Part shown: piece by piece, positions 18,489-27,576 of the stretch | How the letters are laid out: each line of letters begins with the position of its first letter | Position numbering within the stretch: position 1 is the stretch's first letter | From: Planctomycetota bacterium | GTDB lineage: Bacteria; Planctomycetota; Phycisphaerae; UBA1845; UTPLA1 | NCBI GenBank assembly: GCA_016235815.1 | Contig: JACRIM010000052.1 | Span: forward strand, 62,001 to 126,000 | DNA: 64,000 bases | Reading direction: 5' to 3' | Made by a program: the position numbers and the translations under genes | Notes under the pieces: model-generated | What the model was told of the DNA's origin: nothing | The model's database searches: none | Seen by the model: the letters and a program-made list of their open reading frames with translations, nothing else

Positions 18489-18815
18489 ATGAAACGGTCT
18501 ATTTTGATTGCATGCGTGTTGGTTGCCGGCGTGGCGGCCACATCGTTGGCCCTGATGCCCTTCCCGGCAGGATACGTCGTCAAGGGCACGGATTGCTGTT
18601 GCCCCGACTGCAGCGCCTGCTGTGGTGATGAATGCAACTGCGACTGCACCTGCGAAACCAAGTGCAGCGGCGATGCCTGCGGCGACTGCTGCAACGACGA
18701 ATGCACGTGCTGCTGCGAAGGCGGGAGCAAGGCCAAGGCCAAGGCCAAGTCGAGCTGCTGCGAAAGCGGCAAGGCGACCGCCAAGGCTGCCAAGTCAAGC
18801 TGCTGCACCAAGTAG
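18489..18815 (+). CDS. Exported metallothionein-like protein
   Basis: A 108-residue protein. MKRSILIACVLVAGVAATSLA is a clear signal peptide, so the protein leaves the cytoplasm. The mature part has about 22 cysteines among roughly 80 residues, in CCC, CC, CxC and CxxC groups (DCCCPDCSACCGDECNCDC, TCCCEGG), then two Lys/Ala-rich linkers each ending in SSCC. Such density points to binding of Cu, Zn, Cd or similar metals. Known bacterial metallothioneins are usually cytosolic, so export is unusual. ATG 18489 has GGAG 6 bases upstream. A strong terminator follows. Confidence 0.75.
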   Translation: MKRSILIACVLVAGVAATSLALMPFPAGYVVKGTDCCCPDCSACCGDECNCDCTCETKCSGDACGDCCNDECTCCCEGGSKAKAKAKSSCCESGKATAKAAKSSCCTK

Positions 18816-18852
18816 CGACCAGCACGGCCGATTCGCTCGGTCGTGATCGAAT

Positions 18853-18892
18853 GGGCCGGGTTCGCGGATTCGTCGAGCCCGGCCCGATTTTT
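18853..18892 (+). terminator. Rho-independent terminator
   Basis: GGGCCGGGTTCG (18853-18864) pairs with CGAGCCCGGCCC (18874-18885), a 12-base stem with one wobble pair and a 9-base loop. GATTTTT follows. It lies 37 bases after the metallothionein-like gene. Confidence 0.85.
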
Positions 18893-18905
18893 GCTTATTG
18901 AACGT

Positions 18906-19526
18906 TTATTGCGAAACGCCAAGGTGCCAGAACCACTCGGTGTTTCCACCCTGTCCTCGAATCGGACTTGGTGTCTCTCCGAGTAACGAAAGACCCATCG
19001 CACTCAGCATGGCTCGCACGGTCACGACGACTTGTTCAACGCACTCGTCCGGCAAGATACCGCCGACAAGAAGTCCCGGTTCCGCTTCATAGTGTGGTTT
19101 CACCAGTGAGATGATCCGCCCGCCGGACCCCAGCAGCCGCTTTGCCGCGGGCAACACCAGCGCCTGCCGCGTCCAGCCGCAATCAATCGTCACGAGCGAG
19201 ACGGTTTCCGGCAAGAAAACCGTGCGTGCATCGGTGCGCTCCATCACCACGATGCGGGGATCATTGCGAATCGAGTAGTGGAGTACGCCATACCCGCGAT
19301 CGATGGAATAAACCTTTGCCGCACCGGCGCGCAGCAGGCAATCGGTGAATCCACCGGTGCTACACCCGAGATCGGCACAGACAAGTCCTTCGGCTGATGC
19401 GTTGAATTGTGTTAATGCGTGAGCGAGCTTGTCGCCTGCCCGCGAGACGAACGGTCGGGATGCGTCGGGTTGGTTCACAATGCAGGCGCAAGAAAAGCGG
19501 CGCTGGTCAGGCGCCGCAAAGATCAC
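18906..19526 (-). CDS. TlyA-like SAM-dependent RNA methyltransferase
   Basis: A 206-residue FtsJ-fold methyltransferase. The SAM site is CADLGCSTGGFTDCLL, followed by YSIDRGYGVLHYSIRNDPRIVVMERTD (TlyA signature, key part VVMERTDAR) and ISLVKPHYEAEP with the catalytic-type Lys. TlyA methylates rRNA in mycobacteria. This protein lacks the N-terminal S4 RNA-binding domain that TlyA normally has; only FVSRAGDKLAHAL, the linker after S4, remains. The start is GTG 19526, 17 bases after rpsT, so the two genes are probably one transcript. Confidence 0.82.
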   Translation of the reverse strand: MIFAAPDQRRFSCACIVNQPDASRPFVSRAGDKLAHALTQFNASAEGLVCADLGCSTGGFTDCLLRAGAAKVYSIDRGYGVLHYSIRNDPRIVVMERTDARTVFLPETVSLVTIDCGWTRQALVLPAAKRLLGSGGRIISLVKPHYEAEPGLLVGGILPDECVEQVVVTVRAMLSAMGLSLLGETPSPIRGQGGNTEWFWHLGVSQ

Positions 19527-19543
19527 ATTGGGGTACGCTGGCC

Positions 19544-19819
19544 TTACTTCTTCGCGCTCTTCAGCGCGTTCAATCGCTTTGCCAGTCGGCTCTTGCGACG
19601 GGCGGCCGTGTTTCGATGAATCGTCTTTTTGTTTGCGGCGCGGTCCAACACGGCGACCGTTTCAATAAAGGCCGCCTGGGCCTTGGCGGCGTCTTTTCCG
19701 GCAAGGGCGTCGCGGGTATTACGAATGCTCGCCTTGATGATGGTCTTGCGCGCCTGATTGCGGGCGGCGCGGGTCTTGTTCTGCCGAAGGCGCTTCTGAG
19801 ACGAAATGGAACGTGCCAC
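19544..19819 (-). CDS. rpsT: 30S ribosomal protein bS20
   Basis: A 91-residue basic protein with the bS20 pattern: S-Q-K-R-L-R-Q-N in the N-terminus, the long helices KTIIKASIRNTRDA and AVLDRAANKKTIHRNTAARRKSRL (key part KKTIHRNTAARRKSRL). It binds 16S rRNA in the body of the small subunit. GTG 19819 is the start, with AAGGAG 7 bases upstream. The length is normal for the family. Confidence 0.96.
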   Translation of the reverse strand: MARSISSQKRLRQNKTRAARNQARKTIIKASIRNTRDALAGKDAAKAQAAFIETVAVLDRAANKKTIHRNTAARRKSRLAKRLNALKSAKK

Positions 19820-19850
19820 TAATGACTCCTTGGATCAAACCAATACGGGA

Positions 19851-21338
19851 TTATTTTGACGCGGTCAGCGATTCGAGCCGCGGCCGCGCATCGCGGTAAT
19901 TGTAATCGAGTTGGATCAAATGGCCATAGACCCGAACGGCCTCATCATAATTGCCTGCCGCCTGTAAGGCTCGGCCAAGCCAGTAGTTAAGCTCAAGCAC
20001 CACCGGCCCACTCACCGTGTCCGTCTCTGCAAGGGAAGCCTGAAGCGTCTGGATGGCCTGGGGGTAGAACTGTTTTTCGAAGAAACAACGGCCCATGAGC
20101 AGTCGCGCTTCAAGCCGCGAACGCCCATCCGCCTGCGCCACCTGGAACAAGGGGATCGCGTCGTCGTACCGCTTGGCGTTCATATACCGAACGGCAAGGT
20201 GGAACTTCGTCCGCATGTCCGATGGGTAGGCCTTCTGGCGTTCGAGAAAGATCGCGATCTCTTTGTTGGTCTGCTCGACGCGAAAATCCGCCAATGCCTG
20301 ACGCATCTGGGCATTTCCCGGCTGAGCCTTCGCTTGTGCCTCAAGCGAACGGGCGTGGCGTTTCATCTGCTTCATACGCAGATCATCCGCCTTCGCGCGG
20401 AAGGCATACACCTGTTGTGACGCGTATTCCGCTTCAAGCAGCGCGATGGCCTGGTTCTCATGTTCTTCTCGCTCATCCTTTACAAGCAAGTCGACGAGGT
20501 TGTACAGCTTCGTCGCGGCGTCGCGATTCTCCTCCCAGTCCTTCCTCGCCTTGGCCACCCACGCCGCGAAACGTTCGTCCGACATCACCGGTTTTTGCTT
20601 ATCAATTAGATCACGCTGGGCCTCGGCATTGTGCAGCGAATGTTGGAAGCCGTCCGACTTGTCGAATTTGCCTTTTACAATGGTCAGTTTCCCCGAGGCA
20701 GACGACCGCGCCCGCGGCGCGCTCGTCGATTCGGGGAGGTGGCTGTTCCACACATCCGCCGTCGCGATCGCCGCCTTCAGGATGGACATTGCAATCTCAT
20801 CCTCAGCCAGCGCCATGGCAAAGTCCGCCGCCACGTTCATGGAATCACACGCCGCCGCATAATGCGCCTCCGGCATTTTTTTCCCATTGGCGTAGGCCTC
20901 CGGCAGGATCGCCGCGATCCACGCTACGGTTCGGATCAGTCGCGCCTTTGCCGCGTTGTGCAGCACCTGTTCCATGTACCCGATGTTGCTTGGGTCCATT
21001 CCGAACATGTACAGGGCGTTATTCAGATTCTTGAGCAGATCCTTCGTGTTCGTGGGATGCTGCCGCCCAGTGAGAAATCCCGCCGCCTTGCCCCCGTCCT
21101 GACGCCGCATAATGCCGGTAACCCGAAGTGCCTTCAGCCCCTCCTCCACGGCGTCCGGCCACAAAGCCAGTCCTTCGACATACAGCTTGATGGCGTAGTC
21201 GTAGTTCTTCACTTCCGCTGCCTTACGAGCGGGCTCGAAGAACTTGCGCGCCTTGGTTTTGACTTCTTCCGTCGCCACATAGACCGAGGTCGGCGGTGGC
21301 TGCGGAGCATTTGTGCCTGTCGATTCGGAAGAACTCAT
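19851..21338 (-). CDS. TPR-repeat protein, unknown function
   Basis: A 495-residue cytosolic-looking protein with no signal peptide or transmembrane helix. An N-terminal TPR pair (AAEVKNYDYAIKLYVEGL) and at least three C-terminal repeats (FHLAVRYMNAKRYDDAIPLF, RCFFEKQFYPQAIQTL, YWLGRALQAAGNYDEAVRVY) flank a long charged helical middle. It is a likely scaffold. It is upstream of rpsT on the same strand but 31 bases away, so may be co-transcribed. ATG 21338 has only AAGG directly adjacent, which is too close, leaving the start slightly uncertain. Confidence 0.8.
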   Translation of the reverse strand: MSSSESTGTNAPQPPPTSVYVATEEVKTKARKFFEPARKAAEVKNYDYAIKLYVEGLALWPDAVEEGLKALRVTGIMRRQDGGKAAGFLTGRQHPTNTKDLLKNLNNALYMFGMDPSNIGYMEQVLHNAAKARLIRTVAWIAAILPEAYANGKKMPEAHYAAACDSMNVAADFAMALAEDEIAMSILKAAIATADVWNSHLPESTSAPRARSSASGKLTIVKGKFDKSDGFQHSLHNAEAQRDLIDKQKPVMSDERFAAWVAKARKDWEENRDAATKLYNLVDLLVKDEREEHENQAIALLEAEYASQQVYAFRAKADDLRMKQMKRHARSLEAQAKAQPGNAQMRQALADFRVEQTNKEIAIFLERQKAYPSDMRTKFHLAVRYMNAKRYDDAIPLFQVAQADGRSRLEARLLMGRCFFEKQFYPQAIQTLQASLAETDTVSGPVVLELNYWLGRALQAAGNYDEAVRVYGHLIQLDYNYRDARPRLESLTASK

Positions 21339-21543
21339 CCTTGGAAAACGACTACCTCAACCGGCACGGGGCCGGATATGTTGCCCGAGTCGCGAACGCA
21401 ATGGCGACATCGGCCGCCCTGTGGCCAACGTCCCGGCGCCGGACCTATTTCAATATGCCGCGTGGCCGACCCGACGTTTCGCAACCCTCGACCCGGCCAC
21501 TAGACTATTATACCCGATTCGAACGAAAGGGAGCCACGCCTGC

Positions 21544-22080
21544 ATGGACATCGACGTTGCAAGCCTGCGGATCATCCACTATCCGGATCCGCGCCTGCGA
21601 AAAGCAGCCAAGCCCGTTGAGTCCTTTGACGCATTCCTCCCGCGACTTGCCGAGCGAATGTTCGCGCTCATGAGAGCCGACGAGGGCATTGGCCTTGCCG
21701 CGCCGCAGGTCGGACTCTCCCTCCGCCTCTTTGTCTGCAACATCACCGGCGAACCCAAGGACGACCTTGTCGTCATCAACCCCCGACTATCCGATTTCGG
21801 CGAATCCGATCAGAGCGAGGAGGGTTGCCTCTCAATTCCCGATGTGCGAGGGACGTTTCTTCGATACATGTCGTGTAAGCTTTCGGCACAGGACCTCTCC
21901 GGCAAGCCCTTCGAACTTGCCGGAACCGACCTCGCCGCACGCTGCTGGCAACACGAGTGCGACCATTTGGATGGAAAACTCATTCTCGACCGTTTTAGCG
22001 AGGCCGACAAAATCGCCAATCGTCGCAAGCTCAAACAACTCGAAGCCGATTTCAAAGCCCCCAGGGGCGCGAAAGCGTAA
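21544..22080 (+). CDS. def: Peptide deformylase
   Basis: A 178-residue enzyme that removes the formyl group from new proteins. All three motifs are present: GIGLAAPQVG, EEGCLSIP (metal ligand Cys95) and QHECDHLDG (His137, Glu138, His141). ATG 21544 starts the conserved fold; the open frame extends upstream to 21313 but that part has no family sequence. The next gene, fmt, adds the formyl group to Met-tRNA; def-fmt-rsmB is a classic order and here forms a tight operon (12-base and 0-base gaps). Confidence 0.97.
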   Translation: MDIDVASLRIIHYPDPRLRKAAKPVESFDAFLPRLAERMFALMRADEGIGLAAPQVGLSLRLFVCNITGEPKDDLVVINPRLSDFGESDQSEEGCLSIPDVRGTFLRYMSCKLSAQDLSGKPFELAGTDLAARCWQHECDHLDGKLILDRFSEADKIANRRKLKQLEADFKAPRGAKA

Positions 22081-22092
22081 GATGGCCCACGG

Positions 22093-23058
22093 ATGCGTAT
22101 AGCCTTCTTCGGGTCGGGCGAGTTTGCCCTGCCGACATTCGACTCAATCCGCATGGACGGTCACGAGATCGTCATCGTCGTCTCACAGCCCGACAAGATT
22201 CGCGGCCGTGGCAAGGATGTCACGCCCACTGTGATTAAGTCCGTTGCGTTGGAGGCCGGGCTTCCAAACATCACGCCTCCCGACGTGAATGCGCCCGATG
22301 TCGTAGCATTGATCAAGGCCGCCCGCGCCGATCTCGCTTATGTCGCGGCGTTTGGACAGAAAATCGGTCACGAACTGTTGTCGGCATTTCCCATCGGTAT
22401 CATCAATCTCCACGGCTCCATCCTCCCGGCATGGCGCGGAGCCGCCCCCATCCAGCGCGCCGTCATGAACGGCGACCACGAGACCGGTGTCACCGTCTTT
22501 CGCCTTGTCGAAAAAATGGACGCAGGCCCTGTCCTTATGATCCGCCGTACCGCGATCGGCGACGTCGAGACATCCGATGAACTCCATGACCGCCTCGCCC
22601 GCATCGGCTGCGATGCCGTTCGCGAGACGATCAAGCTCCTCGCCGCCGACCCGAAAACTCCTGGCGAAACCCAGGATGAATCCCGGGCCTCGCTCGCTCC
22701 GAAACTTAAGAAGACCGACGGCTACATTTCCTTCGATGCTCCGACTGCGAAACTGGCTCACATCATCTGCGGCCTGTGGTCGTGGCCCGGCGCTGCGTGT
22801 CGCTTCGTCTCCGCCGATGGTCGCCGAAACGAGCAAGTCACCATTGCCCGCGCACGAATCAAACAGGGCCGCTCTGAAACAACGCCCGCGTTGACGCCCG
22901 GCGAAATCAATGAATTACTGAATGTGCGAACGGCGGACGGCGAATTGGAATTGCTGGAGATCAAACCTTCGGGCGGCTCCCTCATGCACTGGCGCGACTT
23001 CGTGAATGGCCGGCACGTCAAACCCGGCGACCGCTTCCTGCAAATCGAGTCGGCATAA
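22093..23058 (+). CDS. fmt: Methionyl-tRNA formyltransferase
   Basis: A 321-residue enzyme that formylates initiator Met-tRNA with 10-formyl-tetrahydrofolate. The N-terminal Rossmann domain begins RIAFFGSGEFALP. The catalytic Asn and His are in NLHGSILPAWRGAAPIQ and the Asp in EKMDAGPVL. The C-terminal tRNA-binding barrel starts after KKTDGYISF. The common NxHAS reads N-L-H-G-S here, a mild substitution. Normal length. Confidence 0.96.
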   Translation: MRIAFFGSGEFALPTFDSIRMDGHEIVIVVSQPDKIRGRGKDVTPTVIKSVALEAGLPNITPPDVNAPDVVALIKAARADLAYVAAFGQKIGHELLSAFPIGIINLHGSILPAWRGAAPIQRAVMNGDHETGVTVFRLVEKMDAGPVLMIRRTAIGDVETSDELHDRLARIGCDAVRETIKLLAADPKTPGETQDESRASLAPKLKKTDGYISFDAPTAKLAHIICGLWSWPGAACRFVSADGRRNEQVTIARARIKQGRSETTPALTPGEINELLNVRTADGELELLEIKPSGGSLMHWRDFVNGRHVKPGDRFLQIESA

Positions 23059-24444
23059 ATGCGAGCCACGGTCAATCAATCCACATCGGCGCGCCTTCGT
23101 GCCGCATACATCCTCACCGAATGCTATGACGGCGAGTTTCGCGCCAATGATTTGCTCGATCAACTCCAACGCGAGCACCCGCTTTCCGCGACCGATGCCG
23201 CCCTCACTGCCGAACTTTCCCTCGGCGTCATGCGTCATCGCATCACCTGCGAGCACCTCGCCGCACACCATTACCGCGGACGTTGGGAAGGCCTCCGTCC
23301 GAGCCTGCGCGTCATTCTTGCACTCGGCGTCTATCAACTATGCTGGCTCGACAGAATCCCCACCCACGCCGCCGTTGACGAAACCGTGAAGCTTGCCGGT
23401 CGACATGGCAAAGGCGCCGCCTCCACGACCAATGCCATTCTCCGAAAAATCGCCGACACGCGCGGCGAACTCATCGACCGTCCGAATGACGCCGATCCCT
23501 GCCGTTACTTGCCGACGGAACCTCATCGCGGACGTCTCTTCGCCGAGGCCGTGTTTCCCGATCCGTCCCGCCGCCCGCTTGAACATTTGATCGCGACGAC
23601 CGGACACCCTGCCTACCTCGTCGAGCGATGGCACCGCCGCTTCAAGCCGAAACTCGCCCGGCAAATCTGCGACGCCGGCGCCCGACGGCCGGACCTCGTA
23701 CTCCGCGCCAATCGAATGAAGACAACACCGGCCGACCTGTTGGCCCGCCTGGTCGAAGCCGGCCATCCCGCCTCCATGATCGACGGTACCGATGCTATTC
23801 GGATCACCGGTCATCCAGCCGTCACGGGAATTCGCGAATTCTGCGATGGACTTTGCCAGCCGCAGGATTCAACGGCACAACTCGCCGTCACGCTCGCCGC
23901 CCCGCAGCCCGGCGAGTTCATTCTCGACCTGTGTGCAGGCGTTGGAACAAAGGCAACCCAGTCCGCCGAACTCATGAACAATGAGGGTCTTGTCGTCGCA
24001 GCCGACATCGACACCGCCAAGCTCAAGCGCGCTGATGAAAACGCTCGCCGACTCGGTCTGACCATTGTCCGGACCGTTCCCGTTGACGGGCTTTCCTCGG
24101 CAATGGATGAAATCTCGCGCCGTCCTGACGTTATTCTCGTTGACGCTCCGTGTTCCAATACCGGCGTGCTTGCCCGTCGCCCCGAGGCCCGTTATCGAAC
24201 TTCCCACAAGTCGATTGCCAGCCTCGTCGCGCTTCAGCGCGAAATTCTCGCGCACGCCGTTGCATTCGCCAGCCAAACGACTCGAATCGTCTACTCAACA
24301 TGCTCGTTGGAAGAGGAAGAGAATGAACGCCTGGTTGAGTGGTTCGTAAGCCAGAATCCGACGTGGCGTGTGAAATCGCAGCGTCTAATCCTCCCCGGCC
24401 TCGATCGCGATGGCGGCTTCACTGCGATGGTGACTCAGCCCTGA
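23059..24444 (+). CDS. rsmB: 16S rRNA (cytosine-C5) methyltransferase RsmB
   Basis: A 461-residue protein: N-terminal NusB-like RNA-binding domain (RAAYILTECY, about 1-140) and C-terminal SAM-dependent methyltransferase. LDLCAGVGTKATQSAEL binds SAM. The two m5C cysteines are Cys365 in DAPCSNTGVLARRPEARY and Cys415 in YSTCSLEEEENE. RsmB methylates position 967 (E. coli numbering) of 16S rRNA. Its ATG directly follows the fmt TAA, so translation is coupled. Confidence 0.94.
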   Translation: MRATVNQSTSARLRAAYILTECYDGEFRANDLLDQLQREHPLSATDAALTAELSLGVMRHRITCEHLAAHHYRGRWEGLRPSLRVILALGVYQLCWLDRIPTHAAVDETVKLAGRHGKGAASTTNAILRKIADTRGELIDRPNDADPCRYLPTEPHRGRLFAEAVFPDPSRRPLEHLIATTGHPAYLVERWHRRFKPKLARQICDAGARRPDLVLRANRMKTTPADLLARLVEAGHPASMIDGTDAIRITGHPAVTGIREFCDGLCQPQDSTAQLAVTLAAPQPGEFILDLCAGVGTKATQSAELMNNEGLVVAADIDTAKLKRADENARRLGLTIVRTVPVDGLSSAMDEISRRPDVILVDAPCSNTGVLARRPEARYRTSHKSIASLVALQREILAHAVAFASQTTRIVYSTCSLEEEENERLVEWFVSQNPTWRVKSQRLILPGLDRDGGFTAMVTQP

Positions 24445-24448
24445 CTCG

Positions 24449-26071
24449 CTACCCCCGGGCCTTCAGCACTTCAATCGCCCGATCGATTCGCTCCCGAATC
24501 TCCGTGTCCAACTCATGCTTCAACGCCTGTTCCAGTTTCGGCACATCCGTCGGCGCGCCGATGGACGCCAACGCCTCCACCGCGTCCGCCCGGACGCCCG
24601 TCACTTTGTCATACACCATAAGCCGATCGATCTTGGCGACTAATTTGGCGACAGCGAAGTTCTCCCGCGCAACGCAGGTCGCGACGGCCTGCAACGCCCG
24701 ACGACGGATCCCCGCCTCTTTGTCATCGAGCAGTCGCAGGAGCATCTCCGCGTCGGTCCGAGTGTTGCCCGCCGCCGCCAGCCCGACGAGCGCCATCGTT
24801 CTCACCTTGAGCGACGAGTCGTCCACGCATTTTTGCACGGCCTTCGCATCCTGCGGTTGCACGCCAAATGCCAATGCAAACGCCGCGGTCGCCCGCGTTT
24901 CTTCGTTCTTGTCGCGGCAGAGCTTCCCCAGGATCGCCCCGTAGTCGCGCGCCACGTCCGCCATCGCCCGCACGGTCACATCGAGCAAATCCGCGTCGCC
25001 GTTTGTTCGGGCCGCTTCATACGAAACAATGGCCTTCGCAATCGTCTCCTTGAGTTGCGTCCGCCCCATGCGATCCGCGCCGGAGGATGCCTTGGTGATT
25101 TGCTGCTCCAACTCCGTTACAGCCGGCATCCAGATGGAATCGGGCCAACTCTGCCGAAATCCCTTGCATGCGGCCAGTGCGTCTTTCGTGGTTCCCTGAT
25201 TTGTCGCATTGAGTGCACCGACAAATGCCGACATTTGCTCCTTCACCTTGCCTTGTGCGTCGTCCGTCAATTGAGACGTCTCACGTAAATCCGCCTCGAC
25301 GGTCATGTCGCACTCTTCGATTCCCTGCTGCCGCGCGCGCTGCCAGGACGCCGTGCCCTCGAACCGTGCCATGTGCTGGTCCAGTCGCGACCAATACAAC
25401 ACGCCCTCCGCCTTGAGAAACCGGTGTTCTCGCGCCATGGCGCCGCGAAACTTGCCAGTTACTTTCACTGCGACCCGTGAAACCGTTTTCCCGTCCAGAT
25501 CACCGAGGTCAATGAATTGAAGTGTCTGCGTGCCCTCGAAATCGTCGCGATCGATTGGCCGCGTCCACGTGTGTTTCGCGTCGATTTTTTTTGCCGGCCA
25601 GTACGCTGCGTCCATCAGTGACAGAAGAATTATATTTTGCGGCGAATCCCCCGGCGGCAATCGCGTCGGAGATTCGCGCCCCGTGCGCTTCTCACTGGAG
25701 AGTTTCGTCGAGCCGCCCGGCAGATTGAAACGCGCCGCCGCCGGTGTCGGCTTGATTTCCTTTTTATCTTCAAGGAGCTTCAAGACGCTTGCCGGTCGAT
25801 CCACAACCATTTGATAGCAGACAATCTTCGACGTGTCACCCTGTGCGACGTTGCACTGCACCAGTCGGGCTACTTGTTGCCAAACCAGAGTCTCGGTGAA
25901 TTTCGCCCGCTTCGTCGTGCGGCGAATCGTTCGCTTGACGTCATGTGTCGTCAGGTGTCCCGGCAGCGTGTTGTTTTGCAGCGTGACTTGTTGCGGCTCA
26001 CCCTTGGCAGGCTTGTCCTTCGGCGGACCGGGCAAGAGCAAAAGCAAACAGACGAGTAGTTGTGTCGCCAC
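24449..26071 (-). CDS. Exported HEAT-repeat protein
   Basis: 540 residues. A short hydrophobic N-terminus (MATQLLVCLLLLLPGPP) may be a signal peptide. The middle is a beta-rich domain of unknown type (about 30-260) with HTWTRPIDRDDFEG and similar strands. From about 380 the sequence forms HEAT/PBS-like helical repeats (KVRTMALVGLAAAG, GIRRRALQAVATCV, GVRADAVEALASIGAP), which bind proteins. GTG 26071 has GGGAG 8 bases upstream. Its end is 4 bases from rsmB, convergent. Function unknown. Confidence 0.78.
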   Translation of the reverse strand: MATQLLVCLLLLLPGPPKDKPAKGEPQQVTLQNNTLPGHLTTHDVKRTIRRTTKRAKFTETLVWQQVARLVQCNVAQGDTSKIVCYQMVVDRPASVLKLLEDKKEIKPTPAAARFNLPGGSTKLSSEKRTGRESPTRLPPGDSPQNIILLSLMDAAYWPAKKIDAKHTWTRPIDRDDFEGTQTLQFIDLGDLDGKTVSRVAVKVTGKFRGAMAREHRFLKAEGVLYWSRLDQHMARFEGTASWQRARQQGIEECDMTVEADLRETSQLTDDAQGKVKEQMSAFVGALNATNQGTTKDALAACKGFRQSWPDSIWMPAVTELEQQITKASSGADRMGRTQLKETIAKAIVSYEAARTNGDADLLDVTVRAMADVARDYGAILGKLCRDKNEETRATAAFALAFGVQPQDAKAVQKCVDDSSLKVRTMALVGLAAAGNTRTDAEMLLRLLDDKEAGIRRRALQAVATCVARENFAVAKLVAKIDRLMVYDKVTGVRADAVEALASIGAPTDVPKLEQALKHELDTEIRERIDRAIEVLKARG

Positions 26072-26121
26072 GGTGGGGGGCTCCCTTCGGCTCGCACGGG
26101 ATGGATCACCGCTGTCGCTGT

Positions 26122-26577
26122 CTATTGTACTCCGCCAAAGTGCTCTGCGAGTCGCTCCCTCCGAAACGCGAAAATCTTCTCCAAATCGGGCGCGACAAAC
26201 AGCCGTCGCACGATGGCACCGCCCAGCACCGCATATTCCACCTTGTCATTCACCAGCGTTCCACCGTCTTGCTCGATAAACGTGTGCTCGTGAATCCACA
26301 CGCGATACGGCCCGCGCCGCTGCTCATCGATAAACCGGTGGGGCGGCTCCCATGTCGTAATCTCGCTCTGCCACCGAAGCGGAAATCCACGGACTTTCAA
26401 CTTGTAGTCAATAAAGGCCCCCACGCGCATTGCAATGGGGGATGGAGTCAGCACATTGAACTTCAGCCACGGGGGCGTAATGAACTCCAAATTGCGTGCA
26501 TCGGCGAAAAAATCAAACACTTCCGCCCGGGGTCGCCGGATGAACAACGAGGATGTCAGCCCGTACGTGGTCGCCAT
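26122..26577 (-). CDS. SRPBCC family protein
   Basis: A 151-residue START-like protein. RRPRAEVFDFFADARNLEFITP is the typical first strand-helix, and FIDEQRRGPYRVWIHEHTF and the C-terminal long helix (DLEKIFAFRRERLAEHF) complete the fold. Homologues often sit with NAD-dependent epimerases or cell-division inhibitors (SulA-like). The ligand is unknown. It ends 50 bases before the HEAT-repeat gene on the same strand. Confidence 0.85.
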   Translation of the reverse strand: MATTYGLTSSLFIRRPRAEVFDFFADARNLEFITPPWLKFNVLTPSPIAMRVGAFIDYKLKVRGFPLRWQSEITTWEPPHRFIDEQRRGPYRVWIHEHTFIEQDGGTLVNDKVEYAVLGGAIVRRLFVAPDLEKIFAFRRERLAEHFGGVQ

Positions 26578-26844
26578 TTTTCACCGAAATGTCATAGGCG
26601 CAAGTGACACGTTCGTCCGAACTGAACTTTAGACGTCCGCTCCCAGCCTCGTAAAACCGCATGTATTCATGGCGCGCGTCCGCACTTTCCACACGCGAAC
26701 GGCACTTTCTGCCGACCCTTAAACCCATGCTCCGACGTAGGTTACGCCCCGTCTTCCGATAAAGTAACCCTTTCGTTCCGCCGATACTCTCCAGAGCGGC
26801 CTGTCACGCTTCGTCGGCGTGCAAAAGGCCCAAAGGGATCGACC

Positions 26845-27558
26845 ATGAACGAATCGCCTCTCTCCGGAGGGATGCTCGCACAAGAACTCCAGCGCGACTT
26901 GGAAGATCTGGACCTGTTTCGCGAGGCGCTCACCAAAATGAAGGAAACCGCCGCTTCCGATGCTGCGTTCCTCGTGGACGATCGTCCGAAGTTGACGCTC
27001 GTTCGACCCGAAGACCACGACGAATCCGCCGCAAGCGTGTCTCACGACGACACCCTCGACTCCGCCGCAGTCACCGATCTCGAAGAGGACTTCGGGGAAC
27101 TCTGGCTGGAGTCTCTCACGGGTAATGTCGCCGCGGATGCCACGGTCTCCGGCGCGACCTCTGAAGCCCCCGCCGCCCCTGTCGTTTCGAAACACGCGGC
27201 GGCTGAAATGCTTGACGACGACCACGAGTTCCACCACCACGATCACAGTGCGGTGGAGGATGTTGTCCTCTCGAATCCATTGGAAAGTCTGGAAGAAGTC
27301 GACGAGTCGTCCAATGCTGATGCTCCCGTCGCCGTATCGAAACCCGCCGCCGTTGTAGGCTCGCAGCGCGGCCCGATTCGCCATCGAATCGGTAGCGGAA
27401 AGCTCGCCCCGACCAAGCTCAACTGGAAGCCGGGCGACCCCTTCGGCTGCAGCGACGATGCCCGTCGTTTCCGCTGGGAAGTCATGCTCACCACTGCCTG
27501 CGTCACGGCCATGTGCGGCCTCACCTGCATTTGGCTGCTGCGCACCATCCTCGCCTAG
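26845..27558 (+). CDS. Hypothetical tail-anchored acidic protein
   Basis: 237 residues. Most of the protein is acidic and low in order (Asp/Glu/Ala-rich), with a helix-prone N-terminus (LAQELQRDLEDLDLFREALTKM), a His-rich patch (DDDHEFHHHDHS) and then one hydrophobic helix at the very C-terminus (VMLTTACVTAMCGLTCIWLL). This suggests a tail-anchored membrane protein facing the cytoplasm. AAGGGA stands 6 bases before the ATG. The next gene begins 18 bases later, so they form an operon. I do not recognise a family. Confidence 0.65.
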   Translation: MNESPLSGGMLAQELQRDLEDLDLFREALTKMKETAASDAAFLVDDRPKLTLVRPEDHDESAASVSHDDTLDSAAVTDLEEDFGELWLESLTGNVAADATVSGATSEAPAAPVVSKHAAAEMLDDDHEFHHHDHSAVEDVVLSNPLESLEEVDESSNADAPVAVSKPAAVVGSQRGPIRHRIGSGKLAPTKLNWKPGDPFGCSDDARRFRWEVMLTTACVTAMCGLTCIWLLRTILA

Positions 27559-27576
27559 CGCCCGAAAGGCCGGTCC

